Part shown: positions 1 to 6,665 of the stretch, in pieces
How the letters are laid out: every line of letters starts with the position of its first letter
How positions within the stretch are numbered: the stretch's first letter is position 1
DNA from: Solirubrobacteraceae bacterium
GTDB taxonomy: Bacteria; Actinomycetota; Thermoleophilia; Solirubrobacterales; Solirubrobacteraceae
Assembly (NCBI GenBank): GCA_017882405.1
Contig: JADGPO010000076.1
Location: 1 to 21,887, forward strand
DNA length: 21,887 nucleotides
Reading direction: 5' to 3'
Notes under the pieces: generated by a model
What the model was told of the DNA's origin: nothing
Seen by the model: the letters and a program-made list of their open reading frames with translations, nothing else
Database searches by the model: none
Position numbers and translations under genes: made by a program

Positions 1-1
1 C

Positions 2-1057
2 GGCCACCTGGTGTCGATCTTCAACGGTGTCTCGGTGTGGTGGCACGTGTTCGGCGTGGCCGTGATCATCATCCTGCTGATCGCCGTCCCCAGCCATCAC
101 GCCACGTTCTCCTACGTGTTCGGGACCCGCTCCTACGGCGCCTTCAGCCACAGCATGTACTGGTTCTACGTGCTGCCGCTGGGCTTTCTCTTGACCATGT
201 ACACGATCACCGGCTACGACGCCTCGGCTCACGTCTCCGAAGAGACGCACGGGGCTGCCGAGTCGGCGCCCAAGGGCGTGTGGCGCTCGGTGGCGTACTC
301 GGCGGTCATCGGATGGTTTCTGCTGCTGGCGATCACCTTCGCCGTGCAGAAGTCCAAGATCTCCAGTATCAGCACCGCCGGCTTCCCGGCAGTGGCGATC
401 ATCGAGACCGCGCTGACTTCAGCGGCCGCCAAGGGCGTGCTGCTGATCTCGACCATCGGCCAGCTGTTCTGCGGGATGGCGTGCGTGACCAGCGCCAGCC
501 GGATGAGCTTTGCCTTCTCGCGCGACGGAGCGATCCCCGGCCACCGGCTGTGGCGCCGCGTGGGTTCCAACGGCACGCCCACCTATGCGGTCCTGTTCGT
601 GTGCGTGTGCGCGCTGGTGATCACCATCCCCGCGTATTTCCCCAACTCCGCCGGCTATCCGGTGGCCTTCTTCGCGGTCACCTCGATCGCCGTCATCGGG
701 CTGTACATCGCGTACACGATCCCGACGTTCCTGCGCTGGCGGATGGGGGACTCCTTCGAGCCCGGACCGTGGACGCTGGGCTCGAAGTACAAGTGGATCA
801 ATCCGATCGCGATCGTCTGGGTGGGGCTGTGCGTGATCATCTTCTGCCTGCCCACCAGCCCGGCTGGGGTGTACTTCTCGTCGAGCTTTGACTGGAATGC
901 CGTCAACTACGCGCCGATCGTCACGATCGGTCTCATGCTGGCGGTGACGATCTGGTACGTGGTCTCGGCGAAGAACAGCTTCAAGGGACCGGTGAGGACG
1001 ATTGAGTTCGCCGACGACGGAGTGACCGTCGTCGACCCCGATGCCCAGCCCGCCTGA
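2..1057 (+). CDS. APC-family amino acid/amine permease, 5'-truncated by window edge
   Basis: Polytopic membrane transporter, probably importing an amino acid or amine by proton symport. The frame is open from base 2, ahead of the GTG at 11, so the true start lies upstream and only the C-terminal part (about 350 residues) is present. Visible are at least eight hydrophobic segments. A loop reading YDASAHVSEETHGA followed by AP(K)G matches the conserved 'GyDaSahvaEEt..A...aP.gi' region of the APC superfamily, seen in GABA, choline and ethanolamine permeases. A soluble tail follows the last membrane segment (about residue 320 onward). The gene ends inside the aldehyde dehydrogenase start (17-base overlap), so the two are probably co-transcribed. 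This context suggests uptake of the amine whose aldehyde is oxidised downstream. Family assignment is firm; the substrate is inference. Confidence 0.88.
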   Translation, partial: GHLVSIFNGVSVWWHVFGVAVIIILLIAVPSHHATFSYVFGTRSYGAFSHSMYWFYVLPLGFLLTMYTITGYDASAHVSEETHGAAESAPKGVWRSVAYSAVIGWFLLLAITFAVQKSKISSISTAGFPAVAIIETALTSAAAKGVLLISTIGQLFCGMACVTSASRMSFAFSRDGAIPGHRLWRRVGSNGTPTYAVLFVCVCALVITIPAYFPNSAGYPVAFFAVTSIAVIGLYIAYTIPTFLRWRMGDSFEPGPWTLGSKYKWINPIAIVWVGLCVIIFCLPTSPAGVYFSSSFDWNAVNYAPIVTIGLMLAVTIWYVVSAKNSFKGPVRTIEFADDGVTVVDPDAQPA

Positions 1058-2423
1058 GGCCGAGGCGACGCTCGACGTCCTCGAGCCCGCCACGGCGGCG
1101 GTGCTCGAGACCGTACCCCGGGCCGGGGTGGCAGACGTCGACGCCGCCGTGGCCCGCGCCCGGGCCGCCTATCCGGCATGGCGGGCGGTCGCGCCGGCCG
1201 ATCGCGCCGCCATCCTGCGCAGAGTGTCCGATGCGGTGCGCGAGCATCTGGAGGAGCTGGCCGTCCTCGAGGCGCGTAACGCCGGCAAGCCGATCGGGGA
1301 CGCGCGCGGCGAGATCGGGATGGTCGCCGACGTGTTCGCCTACTACGCCGGGGCGCCCGAGCGGTTGCTCGGTGACTCGATCCCGGTCAGCGGCGGCCAC
1401 GCCTGGACGGTGCGCGAGCCGCTGGGCGTCGTCGGCCTGATCGTGCCCTGGAACTTCCCGCTGACGATCGCCGCCTGGAAGCTGGGGCCAGCGCTCGCCG
1501 CCGGGAACACCGTGGTGCTCAAGCCGGCCGAGCTGACGCCGCTCAGCGCGCTGCGCTTCGCCTCGCTCTGTGGGGAGGCCGGGCTTCCCGAGGGGGTGCT
1601 GAACGTCGTCGCCGGGCCGGGGGCCGAGTGCGGGGCGCGGCTGGTGGAGCACCCCGACGTGGCCAAGATCGCGTTCACCGGCTCGACCGCCGTGGGCCGC
1701 GCGATCGCCGCCGGCGCGGCGGCCACGATCAAACGGGTGACGCTGGAGCTGGGCGGCAAGTCGCCCAACATCGTGTTCGCCGACGCCGACCTGGAGGCGG
1801 CCGCCGCGGCCGCCCCCGGCGCGGTGTTCGGCAACGCCGGCCAGGACTGCTGCGCCCGCAGCCGGATCCTCGTGCAGCGCCCGGCGATGGACGAGTTCCT
1901 GGGGCTGCTGGAGACGACGGTGGGCGCGATGCAGGTCGGCGATCCCCTTGACCCCGGGAGCGAGATGGGACCGCTGATCTCCGCCGCGCATCGCGAGCGG
2001 GTGGCCTCGTTCCTCGACGGGGGCTCTCCGGTGGCGTTTCGCGGGAGCGCTCCCGACGGACCCGGCTTCTGGTTTGCCCCCACCGTCCTGTGCCCGGTCG
2101 ACCCCGACGCCCGCGCGGCGCGCGAGGAGATCTTCGGCCCGGTGGCGGTGGTGATCGGATTTGACGGCGAGGAGGAGGCGGTTCGCTTGGCCAACGACAC
2201 GATCTACGGGCTCAGCGGCTCCGTGTGGACGCGCGACGGCGCCCGCGCGCTGCGCGTCGTCCGGGCGGTGGAGGCGGGCGTGCTGTCGATCAACTCCAAC
2301 ACCTCGGTGCGGGTCGCCACGCCGTTCGGGGGCTTCAAGCAGTCCGGCTACGGGCGCGAGCTGGGGCCCCACGCGCTGGACGCCTACACCGAGGTCAAGT
2401 CGATCTTCTACGCCACGTCATGA
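1041..2423 (+). CDS. NAD(P)+-dependent aldehyde dehydrogenase
   Basis: Cytosolic aldehyde dehydrogenase of 460 residues, slightly short of the usual 480-500. It oxidises an aldehyde to a carboxylate. Key features are in order: PWNFP with Asn138, Lys161 (VLKPAE) for cofactor binding, GSTAVG at 214-219, general-base Glu236 in LELGGKSPN, and the catalytic cysteine in GQDCCARSR, where Cys270 aligns with the nucleophile. The C-terminal FGGFKQSGYGRE motif is intact. The ATG at 1041 overlaps the permease end; the stop overlaps the next start (ATGA), indicating translational coupling. In actinobacteria an ALDH, SDR and permease set often belongs to polyamine or ethanolamine catabolism (for example M. 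tuberculosis AldC, Rv2858c, beside Rv2857c). On that basis the substrate may be an aminoaldehyde such as gamma-glutamyl-aminobutyraldehyde. The enzyme class is certain; the substrate is inferred from neighbours. Confidence 0.93.
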   Translation: MPSPPEAEATLDVLEPATAAVLETVPRAGVADVDAAVARARAAYPAWRAVAPADRAAILRRVSDAVREHLEELAVLEARNAGKPIGDARGEIGMVADVFAYYAGAPERLLGDSIPVSGGHAWTVREPLGVVGLIVPWNFPLTIAAWKLGPALAAGNTVVLKPAELTPLSALRFASLCGEAGLPEGVLNVVAGPGAECGARLVEHPDVAKIAFTGSTAVGRAIAAGAAATIKRVTLELGGKSPNIVFADADLEAAAAAAPGAVFGNAGQDCCARSRILVQRPAMDEFLGLLETTVGAMQVGDPLDPGSEMGPLISAAHRERVASFLDGGSPVAFRGSAPDGPGFWFAPTVLCPVDPDARAAREEIFGPVAVVIGFDGEEEAVRLANDTIYGLSGSVWTRDGARALRVVRAVEAGVLSINSNTSVRVATPFGGFKQSGYGRELGPHALDAYTEVKSIFYATS

Positions 2424-3160
2424 GATTGACCGGCAAGGTGTGCGTGATCACCGGGGCGGCCGGGGGCATCGGCAGCGCCACGGCGGCCGTGTTCGAGCGC
2501 GAGGGAGCGCGCGTGGTGGGCGTCGACGTTCTCGATCATTCGGTCGGCGAGCTGGCACTCACTGCCGATCTCACGAACGAGGAGGAGGTGTCGGCGCTGT
2601 ACGCTCGCGTGCGATCGGAGCTGGGGCGGATCGACGTGCTGTTCAACAACGCCGGGATCTCTCCGACCGACGACGCCTCGGTCCTGGACACGGCACTGGA
2701 GGCGTGGGAGCGCGTGCAGGCGACGAACCTGCGCAGCGTGTTCTTGTGCTGCAGCCACGGGATCCCGCACCTGCTGGACGGCGGCGGCGGCTCGGTCATC
2801 AACACCGCCTCGTTCGTGGCCGTGATGGGCTCGGCCACCTCGCAGATCTCCTACACGGCGTCCAAGGGCGGGGTCCTGGCGATGTCACGCGAGCTCGGGG
2901 TGGAGTTCGCCAGACGAGGCGTCCGTGTCAACGCGCTGTGCCCGGGTCCGGTGGACACGCCGCTGCTGCGTGAGCTGTACGCCGCCGATCCGGTGGAGGC
3001 CCAGCGCCGGATGGTGCACGTGCCGATGGGCCGTTTCGCCCAGGCCGACGAAATCGCCAACGCGGTGCTGTTCCTGGCCTCCGACGAATCGTCCTACGTC
3101 AACGCGACGACGTTCCTCGTCGACGGAGGGATCAGCGGTGCCTATACCACGCCCCTCTGA
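2420..3160 (+). CDS. Short-chain dehydrogenase/reductase (classical SDR, FabG-like)
   Basis: A 246-residue NAD(P)-dependent oxidoreductase with the complete classical SDR set: TGAAGGIG (11-18) for dinucleotide binding, NNAG (76-79), Asn103, Ser131, and Tyr145-xxx-Lys149 (YTASK) as the catalytic residues. The C-terminal substrate-loop region PGPVDTPLL and the FLVDGG ending are normal. An acidic residue (Asp36) after the second beta strand favours NAD(H). The ATG at 2420 overlaps the ALDH stop by four bases, so it is translationally coupled. The pairing is shared with the Rv2858c/Rv2857c locus of M. tuberculosis, where the SDR sits beside an aldehyde dehydrogenase in a presumed polyamine-type pathway. 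FabG (fatty-acid) function is unlikely in this context. The physiological substrate is unknown. Confidence 0.92.
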   Translation: MRLTGKVCVITGAAGGIGSATAAVFEREGARVVGVDVLDHSVGELALTADLTNEEEVSALYARVRSELGRIDVLFNNAGISPTDDASVLDTALEAWERVQATNLRSVFLCCSHGIPHLLDGGGGSVINTASFVAVMGSATSQISYTASKGGVLAMSRELGVEFARRGVRVNALCPGPVDTPLLRELYAADPVEAQRRMVHVPMGRFAQADEIANAVLFLASDESSYVNATTFLVDGGISGAYTTPL

Positions 3161-3325
3161 CCGCGGGGGTCAGGCGGGCAGCGGGTCCGCCAGGCACAGG
3201 CCGATCTGCTGTCCGCGCTGAACGAGGCCGAGCGCGAGCAGCTGCACGACATGCTGCGGCGGATCGTGGAGCCCGTCGGCTCCGCCCCGCCGTGGGTCAA
3301 GAACGAGCGACCGCCATCCGGCTGA
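3161..3325 (+). pseudogene. C-terminal remnant of a MarR-family regulator
   Basis: Directly after the SDR stop, and in the same frame, an open stretch of 54 codons has no start codon of its own near the beginning. Its latter part reads like the last dimerisation helix of MarR regulators: RVRQAQADLLSALNEAEREQ, then LHDMLRRIV and a short tail ending in WVKNERPPSG. No DNA-binding winged helix is present anywhere upstream, because the SDR occupies that sequence. The best reading is a regulator whose 5' part was deleted when the SDR came to lie next to it. Its last 29 bases overlap the end of the minus-strand ligase gene. The match is by eye to the family pattern only. Confidence 0.5.
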
Positions 3326-4907
3326 CCGGCTCCGCCTCCGGGTGCGCGGTCGCCCGGGTTCTGGGGGCGGCCGCCAGCGCCACGCCCACCCCCAGCAGCA
3401 CCCAGGTGACGGGGTCCTCGAGAAAGTCGGCGTACAGCATCGTGTGAAACACCACCGCCGCGAACGCCGCGCCCAGCGCCGCACGCACCGGGTCCCTACG
3501 GGCGTGCGCAAGCAGACAGAAGAGCGCCGTCACCACCAGCGCAGCGTAGGAGACCTCGCCGATCAATCCCTGCTCGGCGGCGATCGTCACCGGGATCGTG
3601 TGCGAAGCCGAGAGCGTGGTGGCGCTGCGTCGATGGTGGCGGCGGTACTCCTTGACGAACGACGCCGACCCGTAACCCCACAGCGGGCGGGCGGCGAACA
3701 GCGAGAGGCCTCCGCTGACCAGCCCGCCGCGCCCGCTGGAGGCGCCGTTGATCCCCTGATTGAGGCCGAACGTGGTGGGCGTGGCCGCGATCGCCGCCGC
3801 CCCCACGACGATCACCACCACCGCCACCACCAGCGCGCGCGACGGCTTGTAGCGCAGCGCCGCCAGCACGGCGAGGCCGACCAGCAGCGCCCCCAGGCTG
3901 GAGCGCGACAGGGTCAGCACCAGACACGCCCACAACACCGCCAGCGCGCCCACGACCGCGAGGTGCTCGCGCCACGGCCGCGGATACAGCAGCAGCGACG
4001 CCAGCAGGATCATCACCAGCGCCAGGAAGCGACCGAAGATGTCGGGGTCGAAGAACACCGAGTTGACCGTGAAGTACGTGTGCAGGTCGTTGGCGACGAC
4101 GAGCTTGGGGTTGAGGATGATCGTCTTGGTGGCGTACTCGATGAACCCGATCACCGAGAACGCCAGCGCCAGCCCCACCAGCAGCGTCAGGCAGCTGCGC
4201 ACCAGCCGCGGCGTCCAGTCGAGGTTTCGCAGCAGCTGGTAGAGCAGCGCGAACGGCACGTAGAAGAACACCACCTGCTGCAGCGCCTTCTCGAAGTCCG
4301 GCGAGTAGACCGCCTGGATCCCGTACAGGACGATGTACAGCGCGAGCAGCCGCTGCACCCACAGGATGGGCGCCGACGGCCGCGGGTCGGAGGCCGAAGG
4401 CTCGGGCTCGGCAACCGGCTCGGCGCCGTGGCGCCCCTCGGGCCGGCGCGAGCGGACCGCGGCCCGGGCCCGTCGCTCCCGGAGGTTCCCGGCCAGCACC
4501 GGCACGATCCACGCCAGCGCGCCCGCGGCCACCACGAAGTACAGCGGCACCAGCAGGTTGGAGGTCTGGCCGCCGGCCTGGATCGGGATCCGGAACGGCA
4601 GCGCCAGCAACGACAACAGCGCCAGCAGCGGGGGGCGGCGCGCGATCAGCGCGGCCACGGCCCCCAGGGCGGCCAGCGCCACCACGGCGCCGACCAGCGC
4701 CGGCAGCGGATGGCGATGCACGAGTCGCAGCTGCGGCGAGTCCCAGATGTCCGACAGCAGCAGCACCGGCGAGAGCAGCAGCGCACCCAGCATCGCGCCC
4801 GCCCGCGCGCGCGTGTTGCGGGCCAGCAGGGCGGCCGCCACCAGCAGCGCCGCCGCCACCACGCCCAGCTTGGGCAGCGGTCCGGTCAGTGCGGCGAGCG
4901 CGAACAC
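3297..4907 (-). CDS. O-antigen ligase/polymerase-like membrane protein (Wzy_C-type)
   Basis: A 536-residue polytopic membrane protein with about ten to twelve hydrophobic segments. It probably polymerises or ligates lipid-linked oligosaccharide at the outer face of the membrane. The C-terminal half shows the hallmark Wzy_C/WaaL arrangement: LTLSRSSLGALL in a membrane helix, then a large external loop with RPLWGYGSASF and SASHTIPVTIAAEQGLIGE, equivalent to the 'SHN.yl..laE.GiiG' signature. A cytosolic linker near residues 160-195 is rich in Arg, Pro and Glu. The frame is open far upstream, but that extension is Arg/Gln-rich and antisense to the lipoprotein gene. GTG at 4907 was therefore chosen; an AGAGGA sequence lies about nine bases before it. 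It is transcribed opposite to its neighbours and divergent from the lipoprotein. The exact polymer is unknown. Confidence 0.82.
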   Translation of the reverse strand: MFALAALTGPLPKLGVVAAALLVAAALLARNTRARAGAMLGALLLSPVLLLSDIWDSPQLRLVHRHPLPALVGAVVALAALGAVAALIARRPPLLALLSLLALPFRIPIQAGGQTSNLLVPLYFVVAAGALAWIVPVLAGNLRERRARAAVRSRRPEGRHGAEPVAEPEPSASDPRPSAPILWVQRLLALYIVLYGIQAVYSPDFEKALQQVVFFYVPFALLYQLLRNLDWTPRLVRSCLTLLVGLALAFSVIGFIEYATKTIILNPKLVVANDLHTYFTVNSVFFDPDIFGRFLALVMILLASLLLYPRPWREHLAVVGALAVLWACLVLTLSRSSLGALLVGLAVLAALRYKPSRALVVAVVVIVVGAAAIAATPTTFGLNQGINGASSGRGGLVSGGLSLFAARPLWGYGSASFVKEYRRHHRRSATTLSASHTIPVTIAAEQGLIGEVSYAALVVTALFCLLAHARRDPVRAALGAAFAAVVFHTMLYADFLEDPVTWVLLGVGVALAAAPRTRATAHPEAEPVSRMAVARS

Positions 4908-4922
4908 CCCCGAATCATCCTC

Positions 4923-4928
4923 TACGCT
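4923..4928 (+). promoter_or_regulatory. Candidate -10 element for a leaderless lipoprotein transcript
   Basis: TACGCT fits the TANNNT form of the actinobacterial -10 hexamer. It ends six bases before the ATG at 4935, so transcription would begin at or next to the start codon, and there is no ribosome-binding site. The divergent ligase start is only 27 bases from this ATG, so both promoters must overlap the opposite gene. Confidence 0.4.
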
Positions 4929-4934
4929 GGCGTC

Positions 4935-5345
4935 ATGTCCTCTTTGAAGGTCGCACAGGTCGCGTTGGTCGCCGCGCTGGCAGCGGTCTGCCTCGCGGCG
5001 TGCGGCAGCTCCGCCAAGCCTGAGGCCGGCACGCCGGGCGCGATCACCAAGAACCACAAGAACGTCGACGATCCCCGCAAGAAGCACCTCACCTGCCTGC
5101 ACCAGGAGCACATCCCGGTACGGCGGGTGACGATCGGCGGCCTGCCGGGCATGCAGATCGGTGTGCGGCCGACGGGTCCGACCGTGCAGTTCCAGCCGAC
5201 CCCGGGCGACGCTCAGGGCGAGCAGATCGCCGGCCAGGCGCAGGGCGCCGAGGTGATCGGCTCGGGGCTGCTGTATCCCAACCAGGCTTCCGGCAAGCTG
5301 CTGTCGAAGGTCGAATCCTGCGTCGCGAAGGGGGTGCAGGGGTAG
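4935..5345 (+). CDS. Small secreted lipoprotein of unknown function
   Basis: A 136-residue protein with a clear lipoprotein signal: MSSLK, a hydrophobic stretch, then the lipobox Leu20-Ala-Ala-Cys23 followed by GSS. Cys23 would be lipidated and the protein held on the outer face of the cytoplasmic membrane. The mature part is hydrophilic, with a Lys/His-rich patch (KNHKNVDDPRKKH), two further cysteines (CLHQEH and ESCVAKG) that may form a disulfide, and a Gly/Gln-rich middle. I do not recognise the family. It is divergent from the O-antigen ligase-like gene and immediately upstream of the GH3 gene, whose signal-peptide coding sequence begins at its 3' end. A role at the cell surface with these neighbours is likely but unproven. 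Confidence 0.75.
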   Translation: MSSLKVAQVALVAALAAVCLAACGSSAKPEAGTPGAITKNHKNVDDPRKKHLTCLHQEHIPVRRVTIGGLPGMQIGVRPTGPTVQFQPTPGDAQGEQIAGQAQGAEVIGSGLLYPNQASGKLLSKVESCVAKGVQG

Positions 5346-5392
5346 CGCGCCTGGCGCTGTCACTGATCGCCGCGCTGCTGGCCGGAGTCGGC

Positions 5393-6433
5393 GTGCGCGG
5401 GGCCTCAAGCCCTCCCTCCTTGGCGCCCGCGCCCAAGCCGATCCCCGTTCCGGCCTCGGCGACCAAGCTGCTGGGCCAGCGGATCATGGTCGGCTTGTCG
5501 GGCACCACCGCTCCGCCGTCGCTGGTGCATGCGGTACGCGCCGGCGACGTCGGCTCGGTGATCCTGTTCGCCTCCAACCTGCGGTCGCGCTCGCAGACGC
5601 TCGCTTTGACGGGCGCGCTGCAGCGAGCCGCGCGGGCCGGCGGCAATCCCAAGCTGCTGATCGCCACCGACCAGGAGGGTGGCCAGGTCAAGCGCATAGG
5701 CGACCTTCCGCCGACCCTGTCGCCGCCGCAGATCGCCGGCACCGGGCGGGTGGCCACCGCAACCACCCAGGGACGCGAGACCGGAGCCGCCCTGCGGCGC
5801 TGGGGGATCAACATGGACCTGGCGCCGGTGGTCGACGTGCCGAGCACCGCCGACGCCTTCATCTGGCGCCAGGGGCGCGCATTCTCGTTCAACGCGGCGA
5901 CGGTCGCGGGCTACGGCTCGGCGTTCGCCGGCGGACTGCAGTCGCGGAAGGTCGCAGCCACCGCCAAGCACTTCCCGGGCCTGGGCTCGGCCACCACGGA
6001 CACCGACTTCGCGCACCTGGAGCTGCACCCCACCGCTGCCCAGCGCGCGGCCGCGCTGAAGCCCTACGAGACGATGATCCCCGCCGGCGTGGACTCGGTG
6101 ATGGCGGCGGTCGCGGGCTTTTCCGCCTATGACCGCAGCGGCACGGTCGCCGCCCTGTCGCGCCCGATCGTCACCGGACTGCTGCGCGGTCGCCTTGGCT
6201 TTTCCGGGGTGGTCATCACCGATGCCCTGGGCAGCTCCACCGGCCACGACGAGCGCACTGCCGGGGTGCTCGCGGCCGCCGCCGGCTCGGACATCCTGCT
6301 GTACACCGACTCGGCGCCGGGCGAGCTGCCCGCGCTGCGGGCCGCGCTGTCACGCGGCCAGATCAGCCGGGTCGAGGCCGCGGCCTCCTACCGGCGGATC
6401 ATCACGCTGAAGCGCAAGCTCGGCCTGGCCTGA
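5393..6433 (+). CDS. GH3-family protein (beta-N-acetylhexosaminidase/NagZ-like), atypical active-site loop
   Basis: Glycoside hydrolase family 3 TIM-barrel protein, 346 residues from the GTG at 5393. It shows ATDQEGGQVKRI (DQEGG 93-97), WGINMDLAPVVDVP, KHFPGLG (192-198) and the nucleophile-containing VVITDAL (Asp277). In NagZ enzymes the loop after KHFPG ends in Asp-Ser-His, and that His is the acid/base. Here it reads TTDTDF, with Asp205 in place of His, so activity may be altered. Codons just upstream in frame (5318-5392) encode Arg residues and then LALSLIAALLAGVG, a convincing export signal, but no ATG, GTG or TTG precedes them in frame. The true start may be non-canonical, or there may be a frameshift near the G runs at 5330-5342. 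Probably secreted; a peptidoglycan or glycan substrate is inferred from the family. Confidence 0.8.
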   Translation: MRGASSPPSLAPAPKPIPVPASATKLLGQRIMVGLSGTTAPPSLVHAVRAGDVGSVILFASNLRSRSQTLALTGALQRAARAGGNPKLLIATDQEGGQVKRIGDLPPTLSPPQIAGTGRVATATTQGRETGAALRRWGINMDLAPVVDVPSTADAFIWRQGRAFSFNAATVAGYGSAFAGGLQSRKVAATAKHFPGLGSATTDTDFAHLELHPTAAQRAAALKPYETMIPAGVDSVMAAVAGFSAYDRSGTVAALSRPIVTGLLRGRLGFSGVVITDALGSSTGHDERTAGVLAAAAGSDILLYTDSAPGELPALRAALSRGQISRVEAAASYRRIITLKRKLGLA

Positions 6434-6665
6434 GCGCGCCCGCGGCAGTGCATCCGCGGCGCCTTGGATGGCGCGCCGTCTAGAATTCGCGCGCGGCGCC
6501 GTGCCCGCGGCCCGCCGTGCGCTATGGGCCGGGCGGACGCCGCCCCCCGGGGCGCTAGCGTCCCGACGCAGCCGCGCTCCCTCGCACGTGTCCCGACGAC
6601 CGCTCGCCAACCTGCTCTCCGCCTCGACCACCGACTTCCCCGCCGCCTCCGAGCCCGGCCGGCGC
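6434..6665 (+). other. Intergenic region with hairpins and candidate promoters
   Basis: About 230 bases between the GH3 stop and the preferred start of the next gene. Just after the stop are two short GC hairpins: CCGCGG (6440-6445) with CCGCGG (6454-6459), and GCGCC (6459-6463) with GGCGC (6470-6474). They could terminate the GH3 transcript. Two -10-like hexamers follow, TAGAAT (6481-6486) and TAGCGT (6556-6561), without a convincing -35. The frame of the downstream gene stays open through this stretch back to an ATG at 6468 and a GTG at 6501. The encoded residues are Arg/Pro/Ala-rich and look non-coding. Confidence 0.35.

Noticed and set aside
981..2372. Long minus-strand open frame opposite the aldehyde dehydrogenase
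   Set aside because: Arg/Gly/His-rich translation with no domain pattern; it is the antisense shadow of a clearly functional gene in GC-rich DNA.
3158..3172. Small GACC...GGTC hairpin just after the SDR stop as terminator
   Set aside because: Only four base pairs in the stem and no T tract; too weak to support.
3342..4934. Plus-strand open frame running through the ligase-like gene into the lipoprotein
   Set aside because: The first part is Arg/Gln/His-rich antisense sequence. Only the portion from ATG 4935, with signal peptide and lipobox, is credible.
4908..5408. N-terminal extension of the O-antigen ligase-like protein up to 5408
   Set aside because: The extension has no membrane segments, is low-complexity and lies wholly antisense to the lipoprotein gene. 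GTG 4907 begins directly before the hydrophobic core.
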